From NCBI GenBank assembly GCA_034376725.1, contig JAXMJH010000002.1:1-64000 (forward strand): DNA of 64,000 nt, written 5' to 3'. The notes under the pieces are model-generated. The model was not told where the DNA came from, ran no database searches, and worked only from the letters and a program-made list of their open reading frames with translations. Positions 1 to 13,342 of this stretch are shown piece by piece. Origin of the DNA: UBA11164 sp034376725 (GTDB taxonomy: Bacteria; Pseudomonadota; Gammaproteobacteria; Xanthomonadales; Xanthomonadaceae). Positions within the stretch are counted from its first letter, which is position 1, and each line of letters begins with the position of its first letter. The position numbers were made by a program, and so were the translations under genes.

Positions 1-74
1 TCTGCCGGCTTCTTGTAGTTCGTCAACAGGCTGGACAGCAGCTCGTCGGGTACCGCGTGCTTGGGATTGCTCAT
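1..74 (-). CDS. IS256-family transposase, N-terminal fragment cut by the window edge
   Basis: The ATG is at 74 (minus strand) and is preceded by an AGGCACA spacer and a GGAGG Shine-Dalgarno. The 24 visible codons read MSNPKHAVPDELLSSLL and continue with a Thr-Asn-Tyr-Lys-Lys-Pro stretch. This matches the usual N-terminus of IS256/Mutator-type transposases, which are DDE enzymes that move the element by cut/copy and paste. The catalytic core is outside the window, so activity cannot be judged. The gene points away from hsdS. Confidence 0.7.
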   Translation of the reverse strand, partial: MSNPKHAVPDELLSSLLTNYKKPA

Positions 75-141
75 TGTGCCTCCGGGTGTTGTGGCAGTTT
101 CCTGCCGGTGGCCCGTTTACACAAAATCTAGGACACGCCCC
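1..141 (-). mobile_element. End of an IS256-family insertion sequence (partial)
   Basis: Read on the minus strand, the window opens with the first codons of a transposase preceded by a GGAGG ribosome site. About 65 bases further out the element ends near 141 in a terminus reading GGGGCGTGTCC followed by ATTTTGTGTAAAC, which resembles IS256-family ends. Homology to HsdS starts directly beyond it. The rest of the element, its other inverted repeat and any target duplication lie outside the window, so the exact boundary is estimated. Confidence 0.7.
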
Positions 142-1127
142 TACTTAGTTCCGAAAGCTGAACTGGACATGCGTTGGCTTTACTACGCTGTAAAGCACTA
201 CAGGCTTGGTGAAGTTGACGACGGCTCGCCAATACCTTCGACGACACGCGCTGCCGTCTACATGCTTGATCTCGATGTTCCTCCGAAGCCCGAACAACGC
301 GCCATCGCCCATATTCTCGGCACGCTGGACGACAAGATCGAACTCAACCGCCGCCGCAATCAGACCCTGGAGGCCATGGCCCGCGCCCTGTTCAAGGACT
401 GGTTCGTCGACTTCGGCCCCGTCCGCGCCAAGATGGAAGCCCGCGAACCCTACCTCCCCGCCGACCTCTGGCAACTTTTTCCCGACCGCCTTGATGACGA
501 AGGCAAGCCGGAGGGGTGGCGGCGCTCGACGATTGGCGCCGAAGTGACCGTGTGCGGTGGCTCGACACCCAGCACCAAAGAGCCGGCTTTCTGGGAGGGC
601 GGCGAGCATCACTGGGCAACCCCGAAGGACCTTTCGGCACTGAAGTTCCCCGTCTTGCTGGACACGGACCGAAAGATCACCGACGCCGGTATCGAAAAGA
701 TCAGTTCCGGACTGTTGCCTGTTGGCACGGTGCTGCTGTCCTCGCGAGCGCCGATCGGCTATCTGGCCATCGCCGAAGTACCGACGGCCATCAATCAGGG
801 TTTCATCGCCATGAAGTGCGATGGTACCTTGCCGAACGTGTTCGTCCTGTTCTGGTGTCATGAAAACAGGGGCGTTATCCTCGGCAATGCCAACGGCTCC
901 ACCTTCCAAGAGATCAGCAAGAGCAACTTCCGCCCGATACCTGTGATCGTGCCACCTGAGCCGATCTTGGCTGTATTCCAAGAGCGCACCGGGCCGCTTT
1001 ATCGCCATATCGTTGAGAACGAACGTGAGTCGAAAGCTCTGGCCCAACTCCGTGACACCCTGCTGCCCAAACTGATCTCCGGCGAGCTGCGTATCGCGGA
1101 TGCCGAGAAATTCATGGAACACGTGGT

Positions 1128-1131
<4 letters not shown>
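61..1131 (+). CDS. hsdS: Type I restriction-modification specificity subunit HsdS, 5'-truncated by the IS element
   Basis: HsdS recognises DNA for a type I methylase/restriction complex through two target recognition domains (TRDs) separated by conserved helices. Here the open frame continues into the IS end, but HsdS-like sequence starts only at about 142 (YLVPKAELDMRWLYYAVKHY). What remains is the tail of TRD1, the central conserved spacer (KPEQRAIAHILGTLDDKIE, then LNRRRNQTLEAMARALFKDW), a full TRD2 and the C-terminal helix ending LLPKLISGEL. About 330 residues remain, against roughly 400-450 normally, so TRD1 is largely lost. A short version could start at ATG 169. The stop overlaps the next ATG (ATGA). 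It is probably a broken gene, although half-size HsdS proteins can work as dimers in some systems. Confidence 0.8.
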
Positions 1132-5092
<3,961 letters not shown>

Positions 5093-5129
5093 ACCGGGCG
5101 ATCCACCCCGGCCCGCGCCGGTCGACCGC

Positions 5130-5135
5130 TATAAT
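5130..5135 (+). promoter_or_regulatory. -10 box upstream of ribF
   Basis: A perfect TATAAT lies 8 bases before the ribF GTG and just after hsdR ends. No good -35 is seen. The spacing implies a leaderless or nearly leaderless transcript. Confidence 0.45.
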
Positions 5136-5143
5136 CGCCCGCT

Positions 5144-6103
5144 GTGACCAGATTATTCCGAGACCTCGACGGCGGGCCGCTGTGTCCGCAGGGCAGCGTG
5201 GTGTCCATTGGTGGCTTTGATGGCCTGCATATTGGCCATCGGGCGCTGATCGGCCGCGTGCGCGAGCGTGCCGATGCGCTGGGCGCGCAGGCCGTGGTGG
5301 TCAGTTTCGAGCCGCTGCCGCGCGAGTTTTTCGCGCCGGCCCAGGCGCAGCCGGCTCGTCTGGTGCTGCCGCGCGCGCGTTTGCAGGCCTTTGGTGCGCT
5401 GGGCATGGATCGCATCGGCCTGCTTCGATTCAACCACAGCCTGGCTTCGTGCAGCGCGGAGGATTTCGTCCGCCGGTTGCTGGTGAGCCGGCTCGCCGCG
5501 CGCGAGGTATGGGTGGGCGAGGGCTTCCGCTTCGGACACCGGCGGATGGGCGATGTGCCGCTGCTGCGTGAGATGGGCGCCGAGCACGGTTTTGTCGCCA
5601 GGCACATCGATCCGGTCGCGCTGGATGGCGAGCGGGTGTCGGCCACCCGCATCCGTGCCTTGCTGGCCGAGGGCGCGCTGGACCAGGCCGCGCGCCTGCT
5701 GGGCCGTCGCTATTCGATTTCCGGACGGGTCGCCCGCGGCCGGCAACTGGGCCGGACGCTGGGCTACCCGACCGCGAACATCGGTTTGCGCGGCAAGCGC
5801 CCGGCGCTGACCGGCATCTTTGCGGTGCGCGTGCACGGCGTAGGCTCCGAGCCGCTTGCCGGCGTCGCCAGCCTGGGCACCCGGCCCACAGTGGCCGGTC
5901 GCGAGCCGCTGCTGGAGGCGCATTTGTTCGATTTCGACGGCGATCTGTACGGCCGCCACCTCACGGTCGAGTTCGTCGCCAGGCTGCGCGACGAAGCCCA
6001 TTTTCCCGACTTGCCCAGCCTGACCGCGCAAATGCAGCGCGATGAGGCGCAGGCCCGGCGCATTCTGCAACCCGAACACGAAACCGGAAGAAAAACCGCG
6101 TGA
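5144..6103 (+). CDS. ribF: Bifunctional riboflavin kinase / FAD synthetase
   Basis: RibF converts riboflavin to FMN and then FAD in the cytoplasm. The 319-aa length is normal. The N-terminal nucleotidyltransferase domain shows VVSIGGFDGLHIGHRAL (about residues 19-35) with the HxGH site, and SATRIRALLAEG near 165. The C-terminal flavokinase domain shows SGRVARGRQLGRTLGYPTAN (about 190-210). It starts with GTG, shortly after a TATAAT. Its stop overlaps the GTG of ileS by four bases, the usual ribF-ileS-lspA arrangement of proteobacteria. Confidence 0.96.
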   Translation: MTRLFRDLDGGPLCPQGSVVSIGGFDGLHIGHRALIGRVRERADALGAQAVVVSFEPLPREFFAPAQAQPARLVLPRARLQAFGALGMDRIGLLRFNHSLASCSAEDFVRRLLVSRLAAREVWVGEGFRFGHRRMGDVPLLREMGAEHGFVARHIDPVALDGERVSATRIRALLAEGALDQAARLLGRRYSISGRVARGRQLGRTLGYPTANIGLRGKRPALTGIFAVRVHGVGSEPLAGVASLGTRPTVAGREPLLEAHLFDFDGDLYGRHLTVEFVARLRDEAHFPDLPSLTAQMQRDEAQARRILQPEHETGRKTA

Positions 6104-8946
6104 GCCAAGACTACAAGCAGACCATCAACCTGCCCGATACCGGGTTTCCGATGCGCGGCGATCTGCCCAAGCGCGAACCGCAGCGCCTGGCCCAGTGGCA
6201 GCAGCAGGGCCTGTACGCACGCATTCGCGAGCAGGCCGCCGGCCGCCCGGCGTGGGTGCTGCACGATGGCCCGCCGTATGCCAACGGCGCAATCCACATC
6301 GGCCATGCGGTCAACAAGATTCTCAAGGACATGATCGTCAAATCGAAGCTGCTGTCCGGCTTCGACGCCACCTATGTGCCGGGTTGGGACTGCCACGGCC
6401 TGCCGATAGAGCACGCGGTGGAAAAGAAGTTCGGCAAGGTCGGTGCCACGCTTGATCGCACGGCATTTCGCGCCAAGTGCCGCGAATACGCTGCCGAGCA
6501 GATCGAAGGGCAGAGCCGCGACTTTCAGCGCCTCGGCGTGCTGGGCGACTGGGGCCGGCCCTATCGCACCATGGATTTCGGCTTCGAGGCCGACATCGTG
6601 CGCGCGCTGGCCAAAGTGGTGGCCAACGGCCACCTGAGCCGGGGCGTCAAGCCGGTGCACTGGTGTTTCGACTGTCGCTCGGCGCTGGCCGAGGCGGAGA
6701 TCGAGTATGCCGACAAGGCCTCGCCGGCAATCGACGCAGCCTACGACGCGGTCGAGCCGGCGGCGCTGGCGGCGAAGTTCGGCGCCGAAATCGGCCCTGA
6801 CGATATCGTGGTCGTGCCGATCTGGACCACCACGCCGTGGACACTGCCGGCCAGTCTGGCGGTGACCCTGGGCGCGGAGCTGGAATACAGCTTGGTGGAA
6901 GGCCCAGCCCGCGATGGCCGCCGCGTGCTGCTGGTGCTGGCCAGCGATCTGGCGGCCACCGCGCTGGCGCGATACGGCGTGGCCGGGGTGCGCGCGCTGG
7001 GCCAGGCGCCCGGCGCGGTGCTGGAGAATCTGGCTCTGCGACATCCGTTCTACGAGCGCATCGTGCCGATCATCCTGGGCGATCACGTCTCCGCCGAGGA
7101 CGGTACCGGCAACGTGCACACCGCGCCCGGCCACGGTCAGGAGGACTACGTGGTGTCGCGGGCCTATGGTCTGCTCGATCAGCCCGCCCAGGTGCTCAAT
7201 CCGGTCGGCGCCGATGGCACCTATCTGCCCGGCACGCCGTTGTTCGAAGGCCAGCACATCTGGAAGGCCAACGACAGCGTGATCGAGGTGCTGCGCCAGC
7301 ATGGTCGCCTGCTGGCGCTGGAGAAGATCGAGCACAGCTATCCGCACTGCTGGCGGCACAAGTCGCCGGTGGCGTTCCGCGCCACCCCACAGTGGTTCAT
7401 CTCGATGGATCAGGCCGGGCTGCGCGCCGATGCGCTGGCCGCCATCGATACCGTGCGCTGGGTCCCGGCCTGGGGCCGCGAGCGCATCCAGGGCATGATT
7501 TCCGGCCGGCCCGACTGGTGCATCAGCCGGCAGCGCACCTGGGGCGTGCCGATCGCGCTGTTCATCCATACCGTCACCGGCGAGCCGCACCCGCGTTCGG
7601 TCGAGCTGATGAACGCCGTGGCCGATCGCATCGAGCAGGCCGGCATTGAAGCGTGGGATGCGCTCGATCCCGTCGAGCTGCTTGGCGCGGAAGCGGCCGA
7701 CTACGAGAAAGTCGTCGATATCCTCGATGTCTGGTTCGATTCCGGCGTGACCCACGAGGGCGTGCTGGCCGCGCGCGGTCTGGGCAAGCCGGCCGACATG
7801 TATCTGGAAGGCTCAGACCAGCATCGCGGCTGGTTCCAGAGCTCGCTGCTGACCGGCGTGGCCATCGACCGTGCCGCGCCGTATCGCGAGTGCCTGACCC
7901 ACGGCTTTGTGGTCGATCAGCACGGCCGGAAGATGTCGAAATCGCTCGGCAATGTAGTTGCCCCGCAGAAGGTGATGGACGCGCTGGGCGCCGATGTGCT
8001 GCGCCTGTGGGTGGCCGGCAGCGACTACCGCTACGAGATGTCGTGCAGCGACGAAATCCTCAAGCGCAGCGCCGATGCCTATCGGCGCATCCGCAACACC
8101 GCGCGCTTCCTGCTCGGCAATCTGCATGGCTTCGACCCGGCCGTTCATGCCGTCGCGCTGAACGACATGGTGCTGCTCGATCGCTGGGCGGTGCACCGCG
8201 CGCATCAGCTGCAGGAGCGCATCAAGAGCGCCGCCGAGCGCTACGATTTCGCCGAAATCGTCCATGCGCTGAGCAATTTCTGCACCCTCGATCTGGGCGC
8301 GCTGTATCTGGATGTCACCAAGGACCGGCTCTACACCATGCCGGAAAACAGCCTGGGCCGACGCTCGGCGCAGACCGCGATGTTTCACATCGCGCATGCC
8401 TTCGCGCGATGGATCGCGCCGATTCTCAGCTTCACCGCCGAGGAAATGTGGGACGCGCTGCCCGGCGAGCGCGCCGACAACGTGCTGTTCGCTACCTGGT
8501 ACGAGTCGCTGGCACCGTTGCCTGGAGATGCCGTGTTGAGCGCGCAGGATTTCGACCGCCTGCTGGCGCTGCGCGAGGCGGTGTCCAAGGTGCTGGAGCC
8601 GATGCGCGCGGGCGGCGAGATCGGCGCCTCGCTGCAAGCCGAAGTGGATATCTACGTCGACGACGCAACGCGTTCGGTGTTTGCGCCGGTGGTCGACGAA
8701 TTGCGCTTCCTGTTCATCACTTCCAGCCTTCGTCTGCTTCCCTTGGCTGAGAAGCCCGGAACTGCCGTGCGGGGCGATTGCGACGCACCGGAAGTCTGGA
8801 TCGTGGCCCGCCCCAGCGCCAGCGCCAAATGCATCCGCTGCTGGCACTATCGCGATGACGTGGGTCAGTCCATCGAACACCCGGAAATCTGCGGCCGCTG
8901 CATCGGTAACGTGGAGGGGCCGGGCGAAGACAGGCGCTGGTTCTGA
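6100..8946 (+). CDS. ileS: Isoleucyl-tRNA synthetase
   Basis: This class I synthetase charges tRNA-Ile in the cytoplasm. The protein is 948 aa, a typical bacterial length. The HIGH signature is in GPPYANGAIHIGHAVNKIL (about 55-73) and the KMSKS loop in GRKMSKSLGN (about 609-618). The CP1 editing insertion lies between them (TTPWTLPASLAV near 245). The C-terminal zinc site uses CIRCW and CGRCIGN near residues 909 and 932. The GTG start overlaps the ribF stop, which implies coupled translation. Confidence 0.97.
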   Translation: MSQDYKQTINLPDTGFPMRGDLPKREPQRLAQWQQQGLYARIREQAAGRPAWVLHDGPPYANGAIHIGHAVNKILKDMIVKSKLLSGFDATYVPGWDCHGLPIEHAVEKKFGKVGATLDRTAFRAKCREYAAEQIEGQSRDFQRLGVLGDWGRPYRTMDFGFEADIVRALAKVVANGHLSRGVKPVHWCFDCRSALAEAEIEYADKASPAIDAAYDAVEPAALAAKFGAEIGPDDIVVVPIWTTTPWTLPASLAVTLGAELEYSLVEGPARDGRRVLLVLASDLAATALARYGVAGVRALGQAPGAVLENLALRHPFYERIVPIILGDHVSAEDGTGNVHTAPGHGQEDYVVSRAYGLLDQPAQVLNPVGADGTYLPGTPLFEGQHIWKANDSVIEVLRQHGRLLALEKIEHSYPHCWRHKSPVAFRATPQWFISMDQAGLRADALAAIDTVRWVPAWGRERIQGMISGRPDWCISRQRTWGVPIALFIHTVTGEPHPRSVELMNAVADRIEQAGIEAWDALDPVELLGAEAADYEKVVDILDVWFDSGVTHEGVLAARGLGKPADMYLEGSDQHRGWFQSSLLTGVAIDRAAPYRECLTHGFVVDQHGRKMSKSLGNVVAPQKVMDALGADVLRLWVAGSDYRYEMSCSDEILKRSADAYRRIRNTARFLLGNLHGFDPAVHAVALNDMVLLDRWAVHRAHQLQERIKSAAERYDFAEIVHALSNFCTLDLGALYLDVTKDRLYTMPENSLGRRSAQTAMFHIAHAFARWIAPILSFTAEEMWDALPGERADNVLFATWYESLAPLPGDAVLSAQDFDRLLALREAVSKVLEPMRAGGEIGASLQAEVDIYVDDATRSVFAPVVDELRFLFITSSLRLLPLAEKPGTAVRGDCDAPEVWIVARPSASAKCIRCWHYRDDVGQSIEHPEICGRCIGNVEGPGEDRRWF

Positions 8947-8960
8947 CCAGCGCAGCCCGA

Positions 8961-9178
8961 GTAGCCCGGCACGAGCGAAGCGAATGCCGGGACCGCCGGA
9001 TGCCACCCATCGCCTCGCCGTCCCGGCTTACGGCCTGACGGCCTGAGCCAGGCCACAAAAGCGGAAGGCATAGCCCGCGTAGCCCAGCACGAGCAAAGCG
9101 AATGCCGGGACTGACGGATGCCACCCATCGCCTCGCTGTCCCGCATTACAGCCTTCGGCCTGAGCCAGGCTGTGCGCT
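8961..9178. repeat. Two diverged tandem copies of a ~118-bp REP-like repeat
   Basis: The copies begin at 8961 and 9079. Each starts with the hairpin GTAGCCCGGCACGAGCGAAG followed by CGAATGCCGGGA (stem CCCGGCA/TGCCGGG) and continues with TGCCACCCATCGCCTCG and a second CCCGG-type half. Together they fill most of the ileS-lspA spacer (8947-9404), in which I see no gene. Such REP/BIME elements are common between genes in gammaproteobacteria. Confidence 0.75.
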
Positions 9179-9404
9179 GCCGTCGGGCCGGGCTCGCAGC
9201 GCTGGTCAAGACCGAAGCCGGTTGAACGCTCGTCGGGCTATCATGCCGAGGCCACAGTGCGCTGCCGATTTCGGGGCGCGTGCTGGGCGCAGCAGCCGTT
9301 TCCTCAGTTGCTGAAATGGCGGGCGATGCTGCGCCGGTGGCTTGCCGCTGACGTTATCGAGCCCCGACCCTCCATACCGAGTCCACCTACAGGAGCCACC
9401 CGGC

Positions 9405-9926
9405 GTGACGCCTCGAACCCAACCCAACGCAGTTTCCTGGCTCGGCCTTTCGTTCGTGCTGATTGCGCTCGACTTGTGGACCAAACAGCTCGCACTGACG
9501 CACTTGACGCCGTATCGGCCGGTCCCGGTGATCGACGGTTGGCTCAATCTCACCCTGGTGTTCAACCCGGGCGCCGCGTTCAGCTTTCTGGCCGATGCCG
9601 GCGGCTGGCAGAAATGGTTTTTCTCGGCGCTGGCGCTGATGATCAGCGCACTCTTGGCGTTCTGGTTGACGCGCACGCCACGCACCGACTGGCGTCAGGC
9701 GCTGCCCTTCGCTTTGGTCATCGCCGGTGCGCTCGGCAACCTGCACGACCGCCTGCGCTACGGCCACGTGGTCGATTTCATCGACGTTTACTGGCGCGAT
9801 TATCACTGGCCGGCGTTTAATGTCGCCGACTCGTGCATCGTGGTCGGCGCGCTTGCGCTGGTAGCGTTCAGCGTGTTCGGCGGCCCGGCAGACGGCCGAT
9901 CGGCAACGCCGCGCGCATCAGGGTAA
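9405..9926 (+). CDS. lspA: Lipoprotein signal peptidase (signal peptidase II)
   Basis: LspA is an inner-membrane aspartyl protease that cleaves the signal peptide from lipidated prolipoproteins. I chose the GTG at 9405 (173 aa) because AGGAG lies just upstream. The open frame extends further but only with non-family sequence. Four membrane segments are seen. Family motifs are LVFNPGAAFSF (about 44-54), GNLHDRLRYGHVVDFIDVYW (about 108-127) and FNVADSCI, which supply the two catalytic aspartates. It follows ileS, but repeats widen the spacer, so it may have its own promoter. Confidence 0.95.
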   Translation: MTPRTQPNAVSWLGLSFVLIALDLWTKQLALTHLTPYRPVPVIDGWLNLTLVFNPGAAFSFLADAGGWQKWFFSALALMISALLAFWLTRTPRTDWRQALPFALVIAGALGNLHDRLRYGHVVDFIDVYWRDYHWPAFNVADSCIVVGALALVAFSVFGGPADGRSATPRASG

Positions 9927-9973
9927 AATTGACCGGGCACCGCCACAGCCCTAAACTGTCGCGCTCGCCGCGT

Positions 9974-10049
<76 letters not shown>

Positions 10050-10089
10050 CCCCACCGCCCCGCGTCGCCTCGGCAAGCCGTGCCTGCGA

Positions 10090-10186
10090 GTAGCCCGGCT
10101 TAGGCTGAGAAGCCGTAAGCCGGGACCGCGAGGTGTTTGGTGATATCGGCGGTCCCGGCATTCGCTTCGCTCGTGCCGGGCTACGC
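10090..10186. repeat. Inverted pair of REP-like hairpins downstream of tRNA-Thr
   Basis: The first unit (10090-10125) is a hairpin with stem CCCGGCTTA/TAAGCCGGG and a 13-base loop. The second (10151-10186) is the ileS-lspA repeat in reverse orientation, TCCCGGCATTCGCTTCGCTC then GTGCCGGGCTA. Head-to-head pairing is typical of BIMEs. A weaker relative lies at about 10206-10245. Confidence 0.7.
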
Positions 10187-10300
10187 GAGCGGCTACGCAT
10201 TCGATTTTTGTGGCCCGGCTCGGTCCGTCCGGCCGTAATCCGGGACGCGCCGGTATCGACATGCGGATGTCCCGGCACTCGGCGGGCGACCTTCGGCCTC

Positions 10301-10822
10301 TCAGATCCGATACGCGTGGACCAGTGTTTCGTCCTTGGCCGGGCCGGTGATCCGCCAGATCAGATCGAAACCGTTGTTGACCAACCTGAGTCGGGCTTCG
10401 TAGCCATCCTGGCCGCACAGGTGCGGCGTCGCGGAAACCAGTTCTGCCTCCGGGTCGGTCGGGCGGTCTGCCGCGGCGGGAACCAGGTCGACCAGCGCCA
10501 CTTCGGCGCTGGCTCCGAAGCGCTGGTGCGCCAGCGCGATGCGGTCGTTGTCGATCGACCAGCGCAGGACGTTGCCGAAGCTCAGTCGCCGCGGCGAACG
10601 GTGCCCCGCGCCGTCGCTGCCGGTCGGGGCGGCAGCCGGGGTGAAGGTTCCAGACTCGCGAAAGATCAGGCTGCCGTCCGCCGTGTGCTCGACCGATACC
10701 GCGCCTTCTCCGTGGCCGTTCCAGCCGCAGCGAGAGTCTGGTCCGGAATGCGAGCGCAGGGCAATCCGGCTGATCAGCGGCAGCCAATCCGCGACCGCTA
10801 CAATGCGCGGGTCTGCGCCCAT
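10301..10822 (-). CDS. DUF6314-like protein of unknown function
   Basis: Using the ATG at 10822, this is a soluble protein of about 173 aa with no signal peptide or membrane segment. The pattern of a mid-region GTF segment, LRWSIDNDRIALAHQRFGAS, then ATPHLCGQDGYEARLRLV and a C-terminal DLIWRITGPAKDETLVHAYRI resembles the DUF6314 family (conserved His-Cys-x-x-Asp-x-Tyr and W-x-x-x-GPxKD). No biochemical role is established for that family. The gene is divergent from the EamA transporter; a TACAAT sequence at 10798 lies at its 5' end. Start choice is uncertain because the frame remains open upstream. Confidence 0.7.
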   Translation of the reverse strand: MGADPRIVAVADWLPLISRIALRSHSGPDSRCGWNGHGEGAVSVEHTADGSLIFRESGTFTPAAAPTGSDGAGHRSPRRLSFGNVLRWSIDNDRIALAHQRFGASAEVALVDLVPAAADRPTDPEAELVSATPHLCGQDGYEARLRLVNNGFDLIWRITGPAKDETLVHAYRI

Positions 10823-10853
10823 CGGGCCATTTCTGGATTGTCGCGCTCCGCTC

Positions 10854-11732
10854 ATGCCGTACCTGATTGCCGTCACCGTCCTGTGGGCGTTTTCATTCTC
10901 GCTGATCGGCGAGGTGCTGGCCGGGCAGGTCGACAACTACTTTGCCGTACTCACCCGCGTCGTGCTGGCGGCGGCGGTGTTTCTGCCGTTCCTGCGGGTG
11001 CGTGGCGTGCCGGTGCGCCACCGGCTGGCGCTGATGGCGCTCGGTGCGGTGCAGTTGGGGCTGATGTATGTGTTTTTCTATCAGTCGTTTGTGCTGCTGA
11101 CCGTGCCGGAAGTGCTGCTGTTCACCATCTTCACGCCGCTGTACGTGGCGGTCCTCGATGACCTGCTGGCCGGGCGGTTTTCTCCCGCGCATCTGGTGAC
11201 CGCATCGGCAGCGGTGGCCGGTGCGGCGGTGATTCGCTACCAGCGCCCGGAGAGCGATTTCTGGCTCGGCTTTCTGGTGGTTCAGGCCGCCAATCTGTGT
11301 TTCGCCGCCGGCCAGGTCGGTTACCGTCGGCTCAGTGCGCGTCTGCCGGCGGCGCTGCCCGCACACGGCGTTTTCGGCTGGTTCTATCTCGGCGCGCTGA
11401 TTCCCTCGGCGGCTGCGTTCGTGTGGTTCGGCGATGTCGCTCGGCTGCCCGCCAGCGCGCTGCACTGGGGCGTGCTGGTCTGGCTCGGCGTGGTGGCCTC
11501 GGGTCTGGGTTATTTCCTGTGGAACCGGGGCGCGACCCTGGTGGATGCGGGTACGCTGGCGGCGATGAACAATGCGCTGATTCCGGCCGGCCTGCTGGTC
11601 AACCTGCTGATCTGGAATCGCGACGCCGATCCGACCCGGCTGGCGCTGGGCGGCGCAATCATTGTCGCCGCGCTGTGGCTGGGCGTCCGCCACGGACGCG
11701 CCGGGAAGGCTGCGCAATCGCCGGCGACCTGA
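10854..11732 (+). CDS. EamA/DMT-superfamily transporter
   Basis: This 292-aa inner-membrane protein is almost entirely hydrophobic, with about ten helices in two homologous halves, the hallmark of the EamA (DUF6) drug/metabolite transporter superfamily. The second half shows GFLVVQAANLCFAAGQVGYR, and GLGYFLWNRGATLVDAGTLA is a typical EamA helix pair. The substrate cannot be predicted. ATG 10854 (MPYLIAVTVLWAFSF) starts the first membrane segment; the open frame upstream is non-family sequence. Confidence 0.88.
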   Translation: MPYLIAVTVLWAFSFSLIGEVLAGQVDNYFAVLTRVVLAAAVFLPFLRVRGVPVRHRLALMALGAVQLGLMYVFFYQSFVLLTVPEVLLFTIFTPLYVAVLDDLLAGRFSPAHLVTASAAVAGAAVIRYQRPESDFWLGFLVVQAANLCFAAGQVGYRRLSARLPAALPAHGVFGWFYLGALIPSAAAFVWFGDVARLPASALHWGVLVWLGVVASGLGYFLWNRGATLVDAGTLAAMNNALIPAGLLVNLLIWNRDADPTRLALGGAIIVAALWLGVRHGRAGKAAQSPAT

Positions 11733-11866
11733 GCAAACTGCTTTGCCAAGGAAGACGGGGCGTCGCCGATGCGATTCCAGGTGTCCGAGAGACACTGGCA
11801 GCATCATCTCAGCGCTGACCCGACTGCCGGGCTAAAGTGTCCACTTTCCCGATCGATAGCGCACTG

Positions 11867-13264
11867 ATGGCCAAAACGCCCGGCAAAGCCAAGACCGCCT
11901 ATGTCTGTTCCGACTGCGGCGCCAGTTTCAGCAAGTGGCAGGGCCAGTGCGGCGAGTGCGGGGCGTGGAATACGCTGTCGGAATTCGTCATCGAGCCGGC
12001 CAGTGCCGCCAAACCCGGCGCGGCCCGGCACGGCGGTTGGGCCGGTCGCGCGGATGCGGCGAAGGTGACCGCGCTCAAGGATGTCGGCACCGCGGCGGAA
12101 GTGCGGGTATCCAGCGGCATCGGCGAGCTGGACCGGGTGCTGGGCGGCGGGCTGGTGCAGGGTTCGGTGGTGCTGGTCGGCGGCGACCCGGGCATCGGCA
12201 AATCGACCCTGTTGCTTCAGGCGCTGGCCAGTCTTTCGGCGCGGCTGCCGGCGCTGTACGTCACTGGCGAGGAATCCCTGGCCCAGGTCGCCGGTCGCGC
12301 TCAGCGGCTGGGCTTGCCGCTCGACGATCTGCACGCGCTGGCGGAAACCTGCATCGAAAAGATTCTCGGCCAGGTTTCGCAAAGCGCATCGCCGCCGCGC
12401 GTGCTGGTGGCCGATTCGATCCAGACCATCTGGACCGAGCAACTCACCGCAGCGCCGGGCTCGGTCAGCCAGGTGCGCGAGAGCGCCGCGCGGCTGGTGC
12501 GTTACGCCAAGGAAACCGGCACATCGGTATTTCTCGTCGGCCACGTCACCAAGGAGGGCGGCATCGCCGGCCCGCGTGTGCTGGAGCACATGGTGGACGC
12601 GGTGCTGTATTTCGAAGGCGAATCCGGCAGCCGGTTCCGGGTGCTGCGGGCGTTCAAGAACCGCTTCGGCGCGGTCAACGAGCTGGGCGTGTTCGCGATG
12701 ACCGACAAGGGACTCAAGGAGGTTCCCAACCCATCGGCGATCTTCCTGTCCGGCAGCGCCGAACCCCAGCCCGGCAGTGCCGTGATGGTGACCCGCGAAG
12801 GCACCCGCCCGCTGCTGGTCGAAGTGCAGGCGCTGGTCGACCAGAGCCCGCTGGCCAATCCGCGTCGGGTGGCGCTGGGTCTGGAGCAGAATCGCCTGGC
12901 CATGCTGCTGGCCGTGCTGCACCGGCACGGCGGCGTCGGGGTGTTCGATCAGGACGTGTTCGTCAACGTGGTCGGCGGGATTCGCCTGCAGGAGACGGCG
13001 GCCGATCTGCCGGTCCTGCTGGCCGTGCTGTCCAGCCTGCGCAACGCACCACTGGCGGACAAGACCGTGGCCTTCGGCGAAGTGGGACTGTCCGGCGAGA
13101 TCCGCCCGGTGCCCAACGGCGAGGAGCGCCTGAAGGAAGCGGCCAGCCATGGCTTCAAACGCGCCATCGTGCCCCGCGCCAACGCCCCGAAGACCGGCGG
13201 CTACAAGGGCCTGGAAATCATCGCCGTAGAGCGCCTGTCGGAGGCAATGGAGGCGGCCAACTGA
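11867..13264 (+). CDS. radA: DNA repair protein RadA (branch-migration ATPase)
   Basis: RadA is a RecA-like ATPase that helps process recombination intermediates. From ATG 11867 it is 465 aa. It has the N-terminal four-cysteine zinc finger (YVCSDCGASF...GQCGECGAW), a Walker A GGDPGIGKSTLL (about 104-115), the RadA-specific KNRFG motif (about 264) and a C-terminal Lon-protease-like domain (EVGLSGEIRPVPNGEERLKE). It is transcribed alone, convergent with the CorC-type gene. Confidence 0.96.
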   Translation: MAKTPGKAKTAYVCSDCGASFSKWQGQCGECGAWNTLSEFVIEPASAAKPGAARHGGWAGRADAAKVTALKDVGTAAEVRVSSGIGELDRVLGGGLVQGSVVLVGGDPGIGKSTLLLQALASLSARLPALYVTGEESLAQVAGRAQRLGLPLDDLHALAETCIEKILGQVSQSASPPRVLVADSIQTIWTEQLTAAPGSVSQVRESAARLVRYAKETGTSVFLVGHVTKEGGIAGPRVLEHMVDAVLYFEGESGSRFRVLRAFKNRFGAVNELGVFAMTDKGLKEVPNPSAIFLSGSAEPQPGSAVMVTREGTRPLLVEVQALVDQSPLANPRRVALGLEQNRLAMLLAVLHRHGGVGVFDQDVFVNVVGGIRLQETAADLPVLLAVLSSLRNAPLADKTVAFGEVGLSGEIRPVPNGEERLKEAASHGFKRAIVPRANAPKTGGYKGLEIIAVERLSEAMEAAN

Positions 13265-13342
13265 TGCGTGGACAATGAGCGGCGCGGCATCGGCGCTTGC
13301 AGGGCGAAGACCGTGTGACGGGTACGCATCGGGCAGTTGGTA

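Noticed and set aside
5764..7755. A 663-codon open frame on the minus strand across ribF/ileS
   Set aside because: It is antisense to strongly conserved ribF and ileS, has no recognisable domain, and is a by-product of high GC content.
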